Shown here: piece after piece, positions 40,431 to 50,143 of the stretch
Layout of the letters: every line of letters begins with the position of its first letter
Position numbering within the stretch: the stretch's first letter is position 1
Assembly: GCA_963691705.1 (NCBI GenBank)
Contig: OY829539.1
Location: forward strand, 6,698,501-6,762,500
Direction of reading: 5' to 3'
DNA: 64,000 nt
DNA from: Viola odorata
Lineage: Eukaryota > Streptophyta > Magnoliopsida > Malpighiales > Violaceae
Notes under the pieces: model-generated
Told to the model about the DNA's origin: nothing
The model's database searches: none
What the model saw: only the letters and a program-made list of their open reading frames with translations
Made by a program: the position numbers and the translations under genes

Positions 40431-41667
40431 ATGCGATAGGATGCAGTAGTGGGTGGTCGCGCTCCCAGCTCCACCTCAATCTTGTGGTCCACCTTTGAAC
40501 TATGTGGAAGTCTCTTTGGAAACTCGTTGGATGAATGAGCTAACTATGGATATGATGCTAGAAATAAGTGTCGTGGAGAGCAACAAAAGTCCACAGACCG
40601 CCTAATTGACACCAACGAGTAAAATCCCCTTGTGCTTACTGCCGAGCCATTTTTTATTAACATAGCGGCACCAAGCACTTATTGCAGCCCGTGCTAACAA
40701 TACTCTTGCTTATATATTAACAACAAATTTATCTACGCTAGGATAATTAGTTATGTGTCAAGAGAAATTAAGCATCACATCCGCGAACTCCTCAAGCACA
40801 CTGCAAACATCCTTGAGCATTTCTTCCTCTTTGGTGGGTGCTCCCTTATCCACCTTCAATGTCACAAGGTACGTTCCTTCCTTACACTTGACATCATTTT
40901 TCAATTACATTGCAGAGTTTGACTTAGCCTTCACTTTCTCACGCAAGACCAGAACCGCGTAAGGCTTGCCCCTTTTTAGGATAATCAACATGTTGGCAAA
41001 TGGCACCGGGAAGGCCTTTGTCTGATCCATGAAGTTGATACCTAGCACGACCGAGTAGTCATCCTATGGTATGATAAAAAAATTCACGTTACCTTCCTAA
41101 GAACCCATCCCAAACTTCATCCCATAAGCAATTCCTTTAATCTTCTTAGTTTCGGAGTTCACAGCCTTGAGCCAACCTGTCTCTAGCTTGTAAGCGATGC
41201 CTAAGCACTTGGCCTCCTCTTTCTCCACGAAAATATCGGACGCTCACATATCAATGAGCACTTTCACCTCGTGCCCATTGATCTTCATCATTACGTACAT
41301 GCGTCCCTCTTGGGAGTTGTTCACTTACTCCACTTAGCCCTTCATAGAGCCCAACATTTGTAAGCACCCCATTATGGCTCGAACAGGGCTGATCATTTTG
41401 GAGAAGTGAGGAGATCTTAGACCGATTTGGGCACCTCCTCACCACGTGCAACCCGCTGCATAAATAGCATTCTAGCCTCCTTTCTTCGCCTCCTTTGTTA
41501 CCTCCAAACTACTTCTTTTTAGTGGGCCTTGCTAGTTTATCCTTGTCCCCATCTTCCTCTAGCTTCGCCTGATCTCCCCCACCTTTGCCCTTATTGAACC
41601 TCGAGGGCTTGGGCATGGGTTGATTAACCTTCTTGTACTCGACAAGGGACTCCGTGACAATGATGGC
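40431..41667 (-). pseudogene. F nucleocapsid and protease region, decayed
   Basis: A zinc knuckle CYLCSGLHVVRRC (CX2CX3HX4C) is seen on the minus strand near 41470-41430. A protease remnant with LIDM, then a stop in place of the active-site Ser-Gly, lies near 41250. The remaining sequence to 40431 is weakly coding with several stops. Confidence 0.6.
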
Positions 41668-41940
41668 CTAATCCAAATCATGCACATTCCGCCTTTGAAG
41701 CCCATTTAAGAATGCAAAGAGCACCTCCTTCTTGGGCATATCCCCAATCTTTATGTGCAGCTCGGTGAACTCCTTCACGTACTCATGCACATTACCCTTG
41801 TGCGTTAGGTGCTGAAGCTTGGCCCTAACTTCGTTCTCCATATCTCGTGGGTAGAAAACAAACTTCAGCTTCCTAGTGAAGTCAGAGTACATGTCGACAA
41901 CCCCTATCCTACGCTCAATATCACGATACCTACGCCTCCA
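41668..41940 (-). pseudogene. gag: F gag, C-terminal part
   Basis: Encodes the Retrotrans_gag core from RRRYRDIERR through FYPRDMENEVRAKL, VHEYVKEFTELHIKIGDM and VLFAFLNGLQ. The upstream half lies beyond E1; when E1 and one target copy are discounted, the frame stays in register. Confidence 0.8.
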
Positions 41941-43305
41941 TGATAGGTTGTCGAAGCCGTAAAAAATAATAATAAATTTTATCACATAATGCACAAGATT
42001 AATTATGTATAATGGTAACATGGTTGAACTCGGGGACTAGGGCAAGACGCTTACTTCAGTATATGACTGGAATCAACAAACCGAATCAATTGTAGCAAAG
42101 GGGGGTTTTGAGTGTGTGGTGAATTAATTACTAACAAAGCAAACATGGACATAGTAAATAATAAAATGAAATCAATGAAAGGGAGCTTCCTAGTAAAGAT
42201 CTATCTCCGGTTGCGATTACGGTCAATCGATCATTGGTGAAAAGATATTCTATTCCTAGTTTATACATGTGCTACAGAAACCGGGTATGTTTAGGTATCC
42301 TACTTTCCTTCGTATGAAAAGAAACTCTAAGGTACGCTTATGGAGAGGCCTTGACAGTCCATCATTCCCTAAGGTACGTTTATAGGGCCGTAATCTGGAC
42401 TGTCGATGAAGAGGAGGAAAGACACACCTAGGACGAGACACGCGGTACGTTTAGAGCCTCTACCCTAATTGGTTATCTAATCTAGTCAGATTGGACTGAC
42501 AACTCAATGACTCCGATCTAGTCGCCTACTCTACTAAGTAGCTTCGCATAGGAGTTATTGCTACAAAGATGATGATAATCACCTAGATTCAATTATTAGT
42601 TAGTCGGACTTCCAATTAACCCTAGCTAATTTGACAACCATGTAATAGATAAGCAAATATAAACATAAGAATTTCTTAGGACCGTTTTGGACCTCAGAAC
42701 TAACCTACGCAACCTTCAATGACCCTTACTAAGAAAGAAAGATTTAGCTTCTCATACTCGTAATTAAACAAACAAGATAATAAAACGTAAATATAATAAA
42801 AGAGAGAAAAAGAAGAAGGAGACGTTGTACAACCGCAACTCTCCAATGTCGTCCGGAGCTGGGGATCCGGGATTATTCCAAAAATAAAGTAACAAAAGTA
42901 TAGAACAGTCGCCAAAAGGGAGAAGTAGCAAAAGTTGTCAAAAACCCTAAAAACTCTAGTATATATATTAGCAGAAAAAAAGTCCTAAGTCTAATAGACC
43001 TAGGGTTTCTATAAGAATGCATCCATTGAGCTGGATATGTAGGAAGGAAAGAGGTGATTCTATCAAATTTTCTCTTTCGATAGTTTCCTTTTCTACCTCG
43101 GGCTCCTCAGCGTCTGCAAACAATCAGTTGCAAGGCCTCGACGCTCAATTTTCTTCAGAATTTGGCCGAAAGCATGTATTTCCGTGAATTCTCCTCTCTA
43201 AGTCCATATCTGTAAAAAGGAAGGAAACATATGCAAATCAGTAGCATCTATATCAAAAGTGGACTAGAAAAAGAGAGGAAAACACATATAAAATGCACGC
43301 TATCA
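41941..43305 (-). repeat. E1: solo LTR (1,365 bp) in F gag
   Basis: TGATAGGTTGTCG...GCACGCTATCA, flanked by perfect CTCCA duplications (41936-41940 and 43306-43310). No internal region or second LTR is present. Strand is uncertain; the minus is chosen because E2 has the same relative orientation. No gene inside. Confidence 0.9.
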
Positions 43306-43560
43306 CTCCACCATAGCATCATGGTATCGGCTAGGTAGTTCATCGTGGTCTTGATCTTTTCCTCATCCTTCACGATGTGGCATTGATCAAAGTAGCGGCC
43401 AAAGCTCCACAAGAAATTATCGACTTCCTTGACGCTCCTCGCCCCATAAAATGTCTTGGGCCTTGGTGTATCGACCCTCGACTGTGCAACTACAACCCTG
43501 ACGCGATTCGAGTTTCCTTTTGAAGAATCAGATGCGTTGAGCTTAGCAGCTGATGGATCT
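43306..43560 (-). pseudogene. gag: F gag, N-terminal part
   Basis: Minus-strand coding with RPKTFYGARSVKEVDNFLW, a YFDQCHIVKDEEKIKTTMNY segment and MLWW at the E1 junction, all typical of gag N-terminal capsid. It lacks a confident start. Confidence 0.75.
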
Positions 43561-44390
43561 AGCTCGATTTATCAAGTAAACCTAGTATGGGTCACAAGCG
43601 GAAACGATGACGAAGCGAAAAAAGAGAGATGAGGAACACAACGAAAATAAGGAGTTGAAGATGAACACGGAAGGAAGTAGTGATGGAATTTGCAGTGGAT
43701 AATTAATTCAAAACAATCGATTAATAACAAACATCCAAATCACACTTGCTCATAAAGATCCAAGTACAGAAATCCAAGATAATTGATTGAACACAAATAT
43801 CCCGAAAATTATAAAGGATATAATATACAAATAGTAAATTGAAAGGTTGAAGACTAAGAATCTTTTCCTTGCAATGAATCAAGTCGTCTTCTGGACTTGA
43901 TTATCAAAAGGTGAGTTTCTGGTGTTTAAGGGAGGAGTATTCTAAACGCAAGCAAAAATACTTTACACAAAAACTGCCAAAATAAAATACACAGCGTGCT
44001 ATTTATAGGCTGAAGGAAACCCAGAAGTTTTGGGAAGCTAACGGTAGTCGGTAGATCTGGACACGTCATCAACGTGGTAAGGAAGTGGAAACAGTTTGAC
44101 TCATGTTGGCTTTGTCCCGTTTGACGTGAGTTGACCTTTCCCGATAGATGTATCTGCTTGACAGCTTCCTTCAATGCTTTTGGTAAAGTATCGTAGTCCG
44201 TTTGACTGCAGTTGAATTTTCCCGATAGATGTGTTTGTCTGATAGCTTCCTTCAAGGCTTTCGGTAAGGTAACGAAATTTGATTGACTGTAGTTGACCTT
44301 TCTCGATAGATGTGTTTATCCGATGACTTCCTTCAATGTTTTTCATAAAGTAACAGAATCTGCTTGACTTTGTGCTTTGGCAACATCCGT
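43561..44390 (-). repeat. Probable leader and 5' LTR of F
   Basis: Upstream of F gag. It has a TATAAATAGC box on the minus strand near 44009 and layout similar to the D LTR (shared GAGTTTMTGGTGTTWAAGGG stretch near 43912). Ends are not clear. It contains the 81-bp tandem repeat. Confidence 0.45.
44117..44359. repeat. Three tandem 81-bp repeats
   Basis: Units at 44117-44197, 44198-44278 and 44279-44359 plus a partial fourth. Each has CGATAGATG, then GCTTCCTTCAA about 20 bases later. 81 is a multiple of 3 and the minus strand stays open as a 27-residue repeat, probably by chance. Confidence 0.85.
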
Positions 44391-44423
44391 TTCTATCTCC
44401 CGCTCAATCCATAGTGTTAACTT

Positions 44424-44716
44424 CTTGGCTCGGTTGCGATTTATCGGTCCAGCTGGAGTTATATCCGGATAGCATCACCCCCTCAACCTCTTCCTTCCAG
44501 GCGACGCTTTTGACCTCATCAATCACTTGTGCCAAGACTGCCCTCAACCTCGCCTGCCTAGAAACCATCTCATACACCGACATCCTCACCGCTGCGACCC
44601 GTGATCTCGTCACCTTGGTCAGCAAACCTTATTACAACATATTCCTCGACCGTAAAGACTACCGCATATCTAAATTCGCCTAGGTCGATGGCCAACTCCC
44701 CAAACCCACCATGCCA
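44424..44716 (+). pseudogene. Class III peroxidase pseudogene fragment
   Basis: Resembles part of a plant secretory (class III) heme peroxidase. Pieces visible: a GCD-SV remnant of the distal heme site, LPGDAFDLI in one frame, then after a one-base shift CAKTALNLAC, YTDILTAATRDLV and RKDYRIS, then a stop and VDGQLPKPT. The family's catalytic distal histidine segment (FHDC) is missing upstream, and the conserved Cys of SCADIL is replaced (SYTDIL). No introns or flanking exons are seen. The only clear host-gene trace in the window; a dead fragment. Confidence 0.75.
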
Positions 44717-45387
44717 AAAAATAGAGATGGTGATCAAAGATGAAACTCTGTGCTTGGTTGCTGATATGATAATGATGGGTTTTGTTTCTGTAGTGTAGGG
44801 ATTTTCTTTTGTTTAATTTTTTAATGACAAAAAATGCGATGATGGCCCCACCTTTTTTTGTAAATTTTTTATTTCCACATAGGAAAAAAATATTTTCGAA
44901 ATTAAAAATATGCCAATTTGAATTGAGGGGCTCAATTGAGCCAAATTGGACAAATATAAGGATAAATAAATAATTTTCAAAACGCAGGGTGCTATTTGGA
45001 ATGTTTTTACAAACGTAAGGGGGAATAAGGTTGTTTAGCCCAAAACATTATAATCTAGCTTGTATGGTTCGTTCTTTTTTAATCACAAAATTGCTCAAGG
45101 CATATCATTAAACGAATGCTTAAGGAGGGTGCTCCTTGGTAATTAAATGAACAAAAATGGGGTATTTAATTAGAGACTTAAATGCACTTCGTGAACAATT
45201 GGAGGTTGAGTTTGATAATACAGACTTTGATAAGAAATTTGCAGCTGAGTTTGCTTATCTAGAGATTAAAATAAAAGATCAACTTTCGTTATTACTTATA
45301 CTCTCAATTTTGTAGTGAATAGGGTCAATGGCCTACTCATTTGAACCTCCATGATTGATTTGTGAGATAACAATTTGAGAGCCACTT
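44717..45387. other. AT-rich non-coding DNA
   Basis: About 670 bases without a convincing gene or repeat; may be ordinary intergenic sequence predating the H insertion. Confidence 0.5.
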
Positions 45388-45393
45388 TTGAAA

Positions 45394-45582
45394 ATGACGG
45401 ATCTCCAACCACGCGAAATAGCCAAACTACAAGCTTTTTTCAACGTAAGCACCTCTCCCACCGACGCGGAATCCGCTCTCCCAACCAACGCTAAAACCCT
45501 CCACCATGCTACCTATGTATGTCTCGCTATAATCCCCAAACCCACGCTCTTATTTGTTTGGTTCCACCTTCATCACAATTGA
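45394..45582 (+). CDS. Small unrecognised ORF next to H
   Basis: ATG at 45394 opens a 62-codon frame (MTDLQPREIAKLQAFFN start) ending eight bases before the H insertion site. Composition looks protein-like but I do not recognise it and see no continuation beyond H. It may be a first exon, a relic, or chance. Confidence 0.25.
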   Translation: MTDLQPREIAKLQAFFNVSTSPTDAESALPTNAKTLHHATYVCLAIIPKPTLLFVWFHLHHN

Positions 45583-45589
45583 TCTTGAT

Positions 45590-46172
45590 TGATAACCATT
45601 AAGGCAATCCTAAGGGCATTTCTGTAATTATGACCCCTGCCGAAGAGGGCGTCCCACGAGCCTTGTCGGACATTTAAGCTATCGCTACCGGACCTTGAAG
45701 TGTTTACTGGGATGGTCGACATCAGTGGGGGGGAGGTCTCACGCGTCTCTTAACGCACGGCATCATCCCATCCCAGGGACCTATAGAGATATCGCCCCCG
45801 ACATGATCATAGGTATCGCCCCCGGTACCCTCCTCAGAGACATCAACCTTGACGTTACCTCAGGTATCGCTGATGACATCGGGTTCAGGTATCGCCCGTG
45901 ACGTCATCAGGAGCGACGTCTCACCTGGATATCGCCTTACGTCCAGCTATCGCCTCTAGTGGCCTATAAATACCCCTTAATGAAAAACATCAAGTAAGCC
46001 AGAATTCACTTACTAGAACCGCTGCTATTTTTGAACCACTTACTACTTAAGCATCAGACTGTCTACGCCGGAGCCCCCCTCCAGTGCCTTGCAGGTGAGT
46101 TCGACGACAACTACAGCAACACCGACCATCGGAAGTCACCATCCCGATCGCACAAGAGATAGAATCTTAACA
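45590..46172 (+). repeat. H 5' LTR (583 bp)
   Basis: Starts TGATAACCATTAAGGCAATC, ends AGAATCTTAACA. It has a 7-G tract, repeated GGTATCGCCC motifs, one TGACGTCA at 45899 and a TATA box. Confidence 0.95.
45965..45972 (+). promoter_or_regulatory. TATA box of H 5' LTR
   Basis: TATAAATA in GGCCTATAAATACCCC, the same as in C and S. Confidence 0.7.
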
Positions 46173-46175
46173 AAT

Positions 46176-46193
46176 TGGTGCTTTCATTGAGAG
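46176..46193 (+). promoter_or_regulatory. H primer binding site
   Basis: TGGTGCTTTCATTGAGAG, three bases after the LTR; identical to C. tRNA not assigned. Confidence 0.8.
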
Positions 46194-46258
46194 CCTTGGT
46201 ATATTAAGTGAGCATCCTTAATATCCAAGCTCTGTTCTACCCAGAGATCGAAACAATC

Positions 46259-48127
46259 ATGAATTCTGAGTTGGAACGGACGTGACCCCCATCTTCTAAT
46301 GTTCCTTTCACGATTCGTAGACAGTTATTTTCTTTTGCTACTGCTGAACTTTCTGGGACGGCACAACAAATCAGTACAGAATCCCTAAACCCTTTGACCA
46401 GGTCTGCAGGGGAAGCTCTCTCCTCGCAGGCGACCATTTCGTTGTCCCAAATGGCGGGATCCAGCTTCTCTACTCCTGCTTCGAGGGGATTTGTGTTAAA
46501 TAGTACAGAATGCCCTTTTGCGAGTGAAATAGCGGCCCTTCGTTCTCGGTTGGACTATTTGACTGAAATGGCTGCCAGAATGACACCTGAAATCTCCGGA
46601 TCGAGTGTCCCTCCCCGTGTCATGTTCACACCGTCTATTGTCATCGAGCGGCCCTTGTCACCATCATTACAGGGAAATCTCCAGTCAACTTTATCCGTAG
46701 CTGATCACCCGATTAATTTTGTGCATCTCACTCAAGGACGAGTGGAACCTTATGTGCCGCAAGTGCCCCTAGGTCCCATCCCTCTGGAGGATCGGCACCT
46801 GGAAGAGGCCAGAAACCGTTGGGACGGTCGAAGGGAAGGAGCGAATAGGGATTTGTCTCCTAAGCGCAGTGAAAGATCCAGCAGTAGGAGATATTGAACT
46901 CGCTCGCCCAAAAGCCACAGTCGGTCTCCTAGGCGACATCCCACGCCAGATCCACGAAATTGGAGGGATCCTGCGGAAATGTCTCCCCCATGCCAGGAGC
47001 GTGAAATTCTTGATGACACATCAGGTCATCCATTTAGCCGTCGTATAAGACGTCATAAGGTCAGTCGACATGTGAAGCTTCCCACTGAGACTTATGACGG
47101 CACTAGAGATCCCATTTCACACATCAATAAGGTGAAGGATTTCGTGCAGTTTCAGACGCACAGTGATGCGGCGTTATGCCAAATATTTGTTATGACATTA
47201 TCAGGGGTTGCGCGCCTCTCGTTCGAGGGCCTTCCCGGCGGATCTATTAGCAATTTCGCACAGTTGGAATCAAAGTTTCGGAGCCGTTTCAGTATAGCGA
47301 TTCCAATCAGGAAATCTGCAGCCGCGTTATTTGACCTACGTCGAAGGCCTCAGGAAACTCTGAAGGAATTTCTTAGTCAATTTGATCTGGAAATGTCACT
47401 AACGCCGGGCGTTACCATTGATTTTGCTATAGAAGCTTTGAAGAGGAACTGCCGTTATAGTAAATTAAGAGATACACTAATGGTGGACCCTCCAGCGACT
47501 CTAGACGCTTTAAGACTTAAAGCTCATAATTACGCGAAAATGGAAGAGGAAAACAGAGAGAGAACCTATGGCATGCCACCTGAGGCACCTCTGATTCCGA
47601 ACGCTCCTGCAAATACTATTCTTGATGACCGCCTCACCGAAAGATCATATTCCCAAAACCTCCAGTGGGCGGAAAGGTAACACTTCGAAGGGAAAACCTG
47701 GCAGTTCCCCATCTCAACGCCAAGGAGATTCTTCTAAAGGTCGGGCATACGATCCTGATTTCCCTTCCCTTAATCTACCAAGGGCAGAGATTTTAGCGAT
47801 AGTGGAACAGCGAAACCTTCCCATCCGGTACCCCGCGCCCGTAAAGCCCAGAGTACTTCTAGGGAGAAGAGAAAACGCTTATTGTAAGTTCCACAAAGCC
47901 AGGGGGCATTCTACAGAAGTATGCAGGGACTTAAAATCAGCAATAGAACGTTTGGTGGAAGAAGGTTACTCGGGAGAATTCGCAACCAAAGTAAGAGAAG
48001 ACACCATAAATAATCCCACGAAAGGGTCGCAGATGACCGACAAGTATCCCCTCGCGTCCCACAAAAGGATAATGCTCTCGGAGGAAGAGGTGAGGAAACT
48101 TTCGCAGTTGATGACGAGGGCTTCCCT
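46259..48127 (+). pseudogene. gag: H gag, broken
   Basis: Homologue of C gag. The ATG at 46259 is followed by a TGA at codon 9; another TGA is near 46896 where C has CGA. The capsid region at about 47040-47560 is well kept (TYDGTRDPISHINKVKDF). A frameshift near 47630 and another near 48020 shift the frame around the Cys/His knuckle CKFHKARGHSTEVC (about 47890). Confidence 0.85.
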
Positions 48128-50143
48128 ATGATTAACATCATAGCAGGAGGGACTCCTTACATGGATGAACCAGAACTATCGACGACGGCGTTAGGAGAAA
48201 AGCGCAAGCGAAATGGCGCGACAAAGAAAGGTGAAACGATAAGCACCCTAGATCGCATGGTGTTAGCCTTCTCCGAAGAGGACGAGAAAGGCGTTGTCTA
48301 TCCGCATAATGATGCGCTGGTGGTTACGCCCATCATTGCCAGTCACGGAGTCAGAAGAACTCTCATAGATAACGGGAGTGCAGTAAACCTCTTCTCGTTG
48401 GAGGCTTACAATCTCATGAAACGGCCCGACAACGAATTGATACCTTGCAAGAAACCTATAATTGGGGTGGACGGGGTCCCAATCCCAGTCACAGGGATAA
48501 CCACTCTGCCCGTATACTTCAGAGAAGACACCTCCAAGCGGTCAGAGGATCTGTTATTCCTTGTCGTGGACCTAAACTTGCCCTACAATGTTATACTCGG
48601 ACGACCTTTTCTCAACCGCTTTGGAGCGGTAATATCTCAGAAGCATTTGAAGATGAAATACCCCCCCTGGGACGGAGTGGTGGCGATAAAGGGCAATCAA
48701 AAATTGGCGGCCGAATGTTACCTGCTCATGACTCAAAAGAGTTGTGATAGGTATGTATGTATAACAGCGGACCCATATGAACAAGGCGATGAGAAGCGCG
48801 CTCAACCTCTTGACAAAATGGTGCCCGTACCGGTAATCGGCATAGAAAAAGCAGACTTCCTTGTCAGCGAAAGGCTTAGTTCAGAAGAAAACCTTCAGTT
48901 GGCTCGGTTATTGAACAGGTGTCGAGGAGAATTTACATGGAAACCCGCAGACATGCCAGGTATATCGCGAGAAATAGCTGAGCACCGACTCAACATTGAC
49001 CCTGGCGCTAAGCCGATCCAGCAAAAGCAGCGCGCGTTCTCTAAGGAAAAAGCCTTAGCTGTTGATAAAGAACTAGCGAAGCTCCTTGACGTTAGTTTCA
49101 TCCGCGAAGTTCAGTACCCCACCTGGTTAGCCAACCCAGTCCTCGTTCCTAAGTCCAATGGAGACTGGCGTATGTGTATCGACTTCACCAATTTGAACGA
49201 TGCCTGCCCTATGGACTGCTACCCGCTTCCCCGCATTGACCAATTAGTCGATCAGACTGCCGGGTACGCATATTTGAGTTCACTTGACGCCAACTCTGGG
49301 TATCATCAAATTCCCATGGCTATTGAAGATGAAGAGAAGACTGCCTTCATCACTCCTACGGCCACTTACTGTTACACAGCGATGCCATTTGGGCTAAAGA
49401 ACGCGGGGGCGAGGTTCCAACGTATGGCAAACAAGATATTCGAAGAGCAAATAGGGAGGAACGTGGAAGCCTACGTTGACGATATACTGGTAAAAAGTGC
49501 TAGTTTTCAGGATCACTTGCGGGATCTAAAAGAAGTCTTTGACGTGATGAAATGGCACAGTATGAAACTGAACCCCCGAAAATGCATGTTCGCGTTTCAG
49601 ACGGGAAAATTCCTGGGCTACGTGGTCAGCCAAAAAGGAATCCAGCCTAATCCGTCAAAGATTAAAGCCATACAAGACATGATATCTCCAAGAACCGTTA
49701 AGGAAGTACAAAGGCTAACAGGGCGTGTTATCGCCCTAGGGCGCTTTATCTCCAAACAAGGCGAGAAGTGTCTTCCTTTTTTCAAAGTCATACGCAAGAA
49801 AGCATCCTTTGGGTGGACCCCGGAATGTGAAGAGGTGTTCGTTAGCCTAAAAGATTACCTATCGTCTGATCTGCTGCTGACCAGGCCAGAACTAGGTGAT
49901 ACTTTGTACCTATATCTCGGCGCTGCTGACGAAGTGGTCAGCGCCATCCTCGTTCGCGACGATAGCCACACGCACCGCCCCGTGTATTTCGTGAGTCACG
50001 TTCTGAAGGATGCAGAGTTGCGATATGCCCGAATTGAGAAAATAGCGTTCGCGCTAATACAAGCCACTCGAAAAATGGACAGATACTTTCAGTCCTTTTC
50101 CGTTATCGTACTTACAGATCAACCGCTGAAAAGGATATTTTGA
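48128..50143 (+). CDS. pol: H protease-RT (671 codons, ends in TGA)
   Basis: Open frame with protease core IDNGSAVNLF near 48370. RT has WRMCIDFTNLNDACP near 49170 and the catalytic YVDD near 49475, then a connection region. The TGA at 50141-50143 replaces a CGA in C, 38 codons beyond C's own stop. Since gag is broken upstream, this copy is unlikely to produce a polyprotein. Confidence 0.85.
   Translation: MINIIAGGTPYMDEPELSTTALGEKRKRNGATKKGETISTLDRMVLAFSEEDEKGVVYPHNDALVVTPIIASHGVRRTLIDNGSAVNLFSLEAYNLMKRPDNELIPCKKPIIGVDGVPIPVTGITTLPVYFREDTSKRSEDLLFLVVDLNLPYNVILGRPFLNRFGAVISQKHLKMKYPPWDGVVAIKGNQKLAAECYLLMTQKSCDRYVCITADPYEQGDEKRAQPLDKMVPVPVIGIEKADFLVSERLSSEENLQLARLLNRCRGEFTWKPADMPGISREIAEHRLNIDPGAKPIQQKQRAFSKEKALAVDKELAKLLDVSFIREVQYPTWLANPVLVPKSNGDWRMCIDFTNLNDACPMDCYPLPRIDQLVDQTAGYAYLSSLDANSGYHQIPMAIEDEEKTAFITPTATYCYTAMPFGLKNAGARFQRMANKIFEEQIGRNVEAYVDDILVKSASFQDHLRDLKEVFDVMKWHSMKLNPRKCMFAFQTGKFLGYVVSQKGIQPNPSKIKAIQDMISPRTVKEVQRLTGRVIALGRFISKQGEKCLPFFKVIRKKASFGWTPECEEVFVSLKDYLSSDLLLTRPELGDTLYLYLGAADEVVSAILVRDDSHTHRPVYFVSHVLKDAELRYARIEKIAFALIQATRKMDRYFQSFSVIVLTDQPLKRIF

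Larger units (their letters stand above)
40012..44390 (-). mobile_element. Element F: decayed Ty3/gypsy (chromovirus-like) retrotransposon
   Basis: The oldest element of the nest, minus strand. Remnants right to left: probable leader/LTR, gag (split by E1), zinc knuckle, protease, and RT cut at E2. RT and gag resemble Reina-like chromoviruses by motif memory. It has many stops and frameshifts. The rest of pol lies beyond the window. Confidence 0.7.

Noticed and set aside
44404..44625. Minus-strand ORF over the peroxidase relic
   Set aside because: The plus strand carries the recognisable peroxidase motifs; the minus frame is a shadow.
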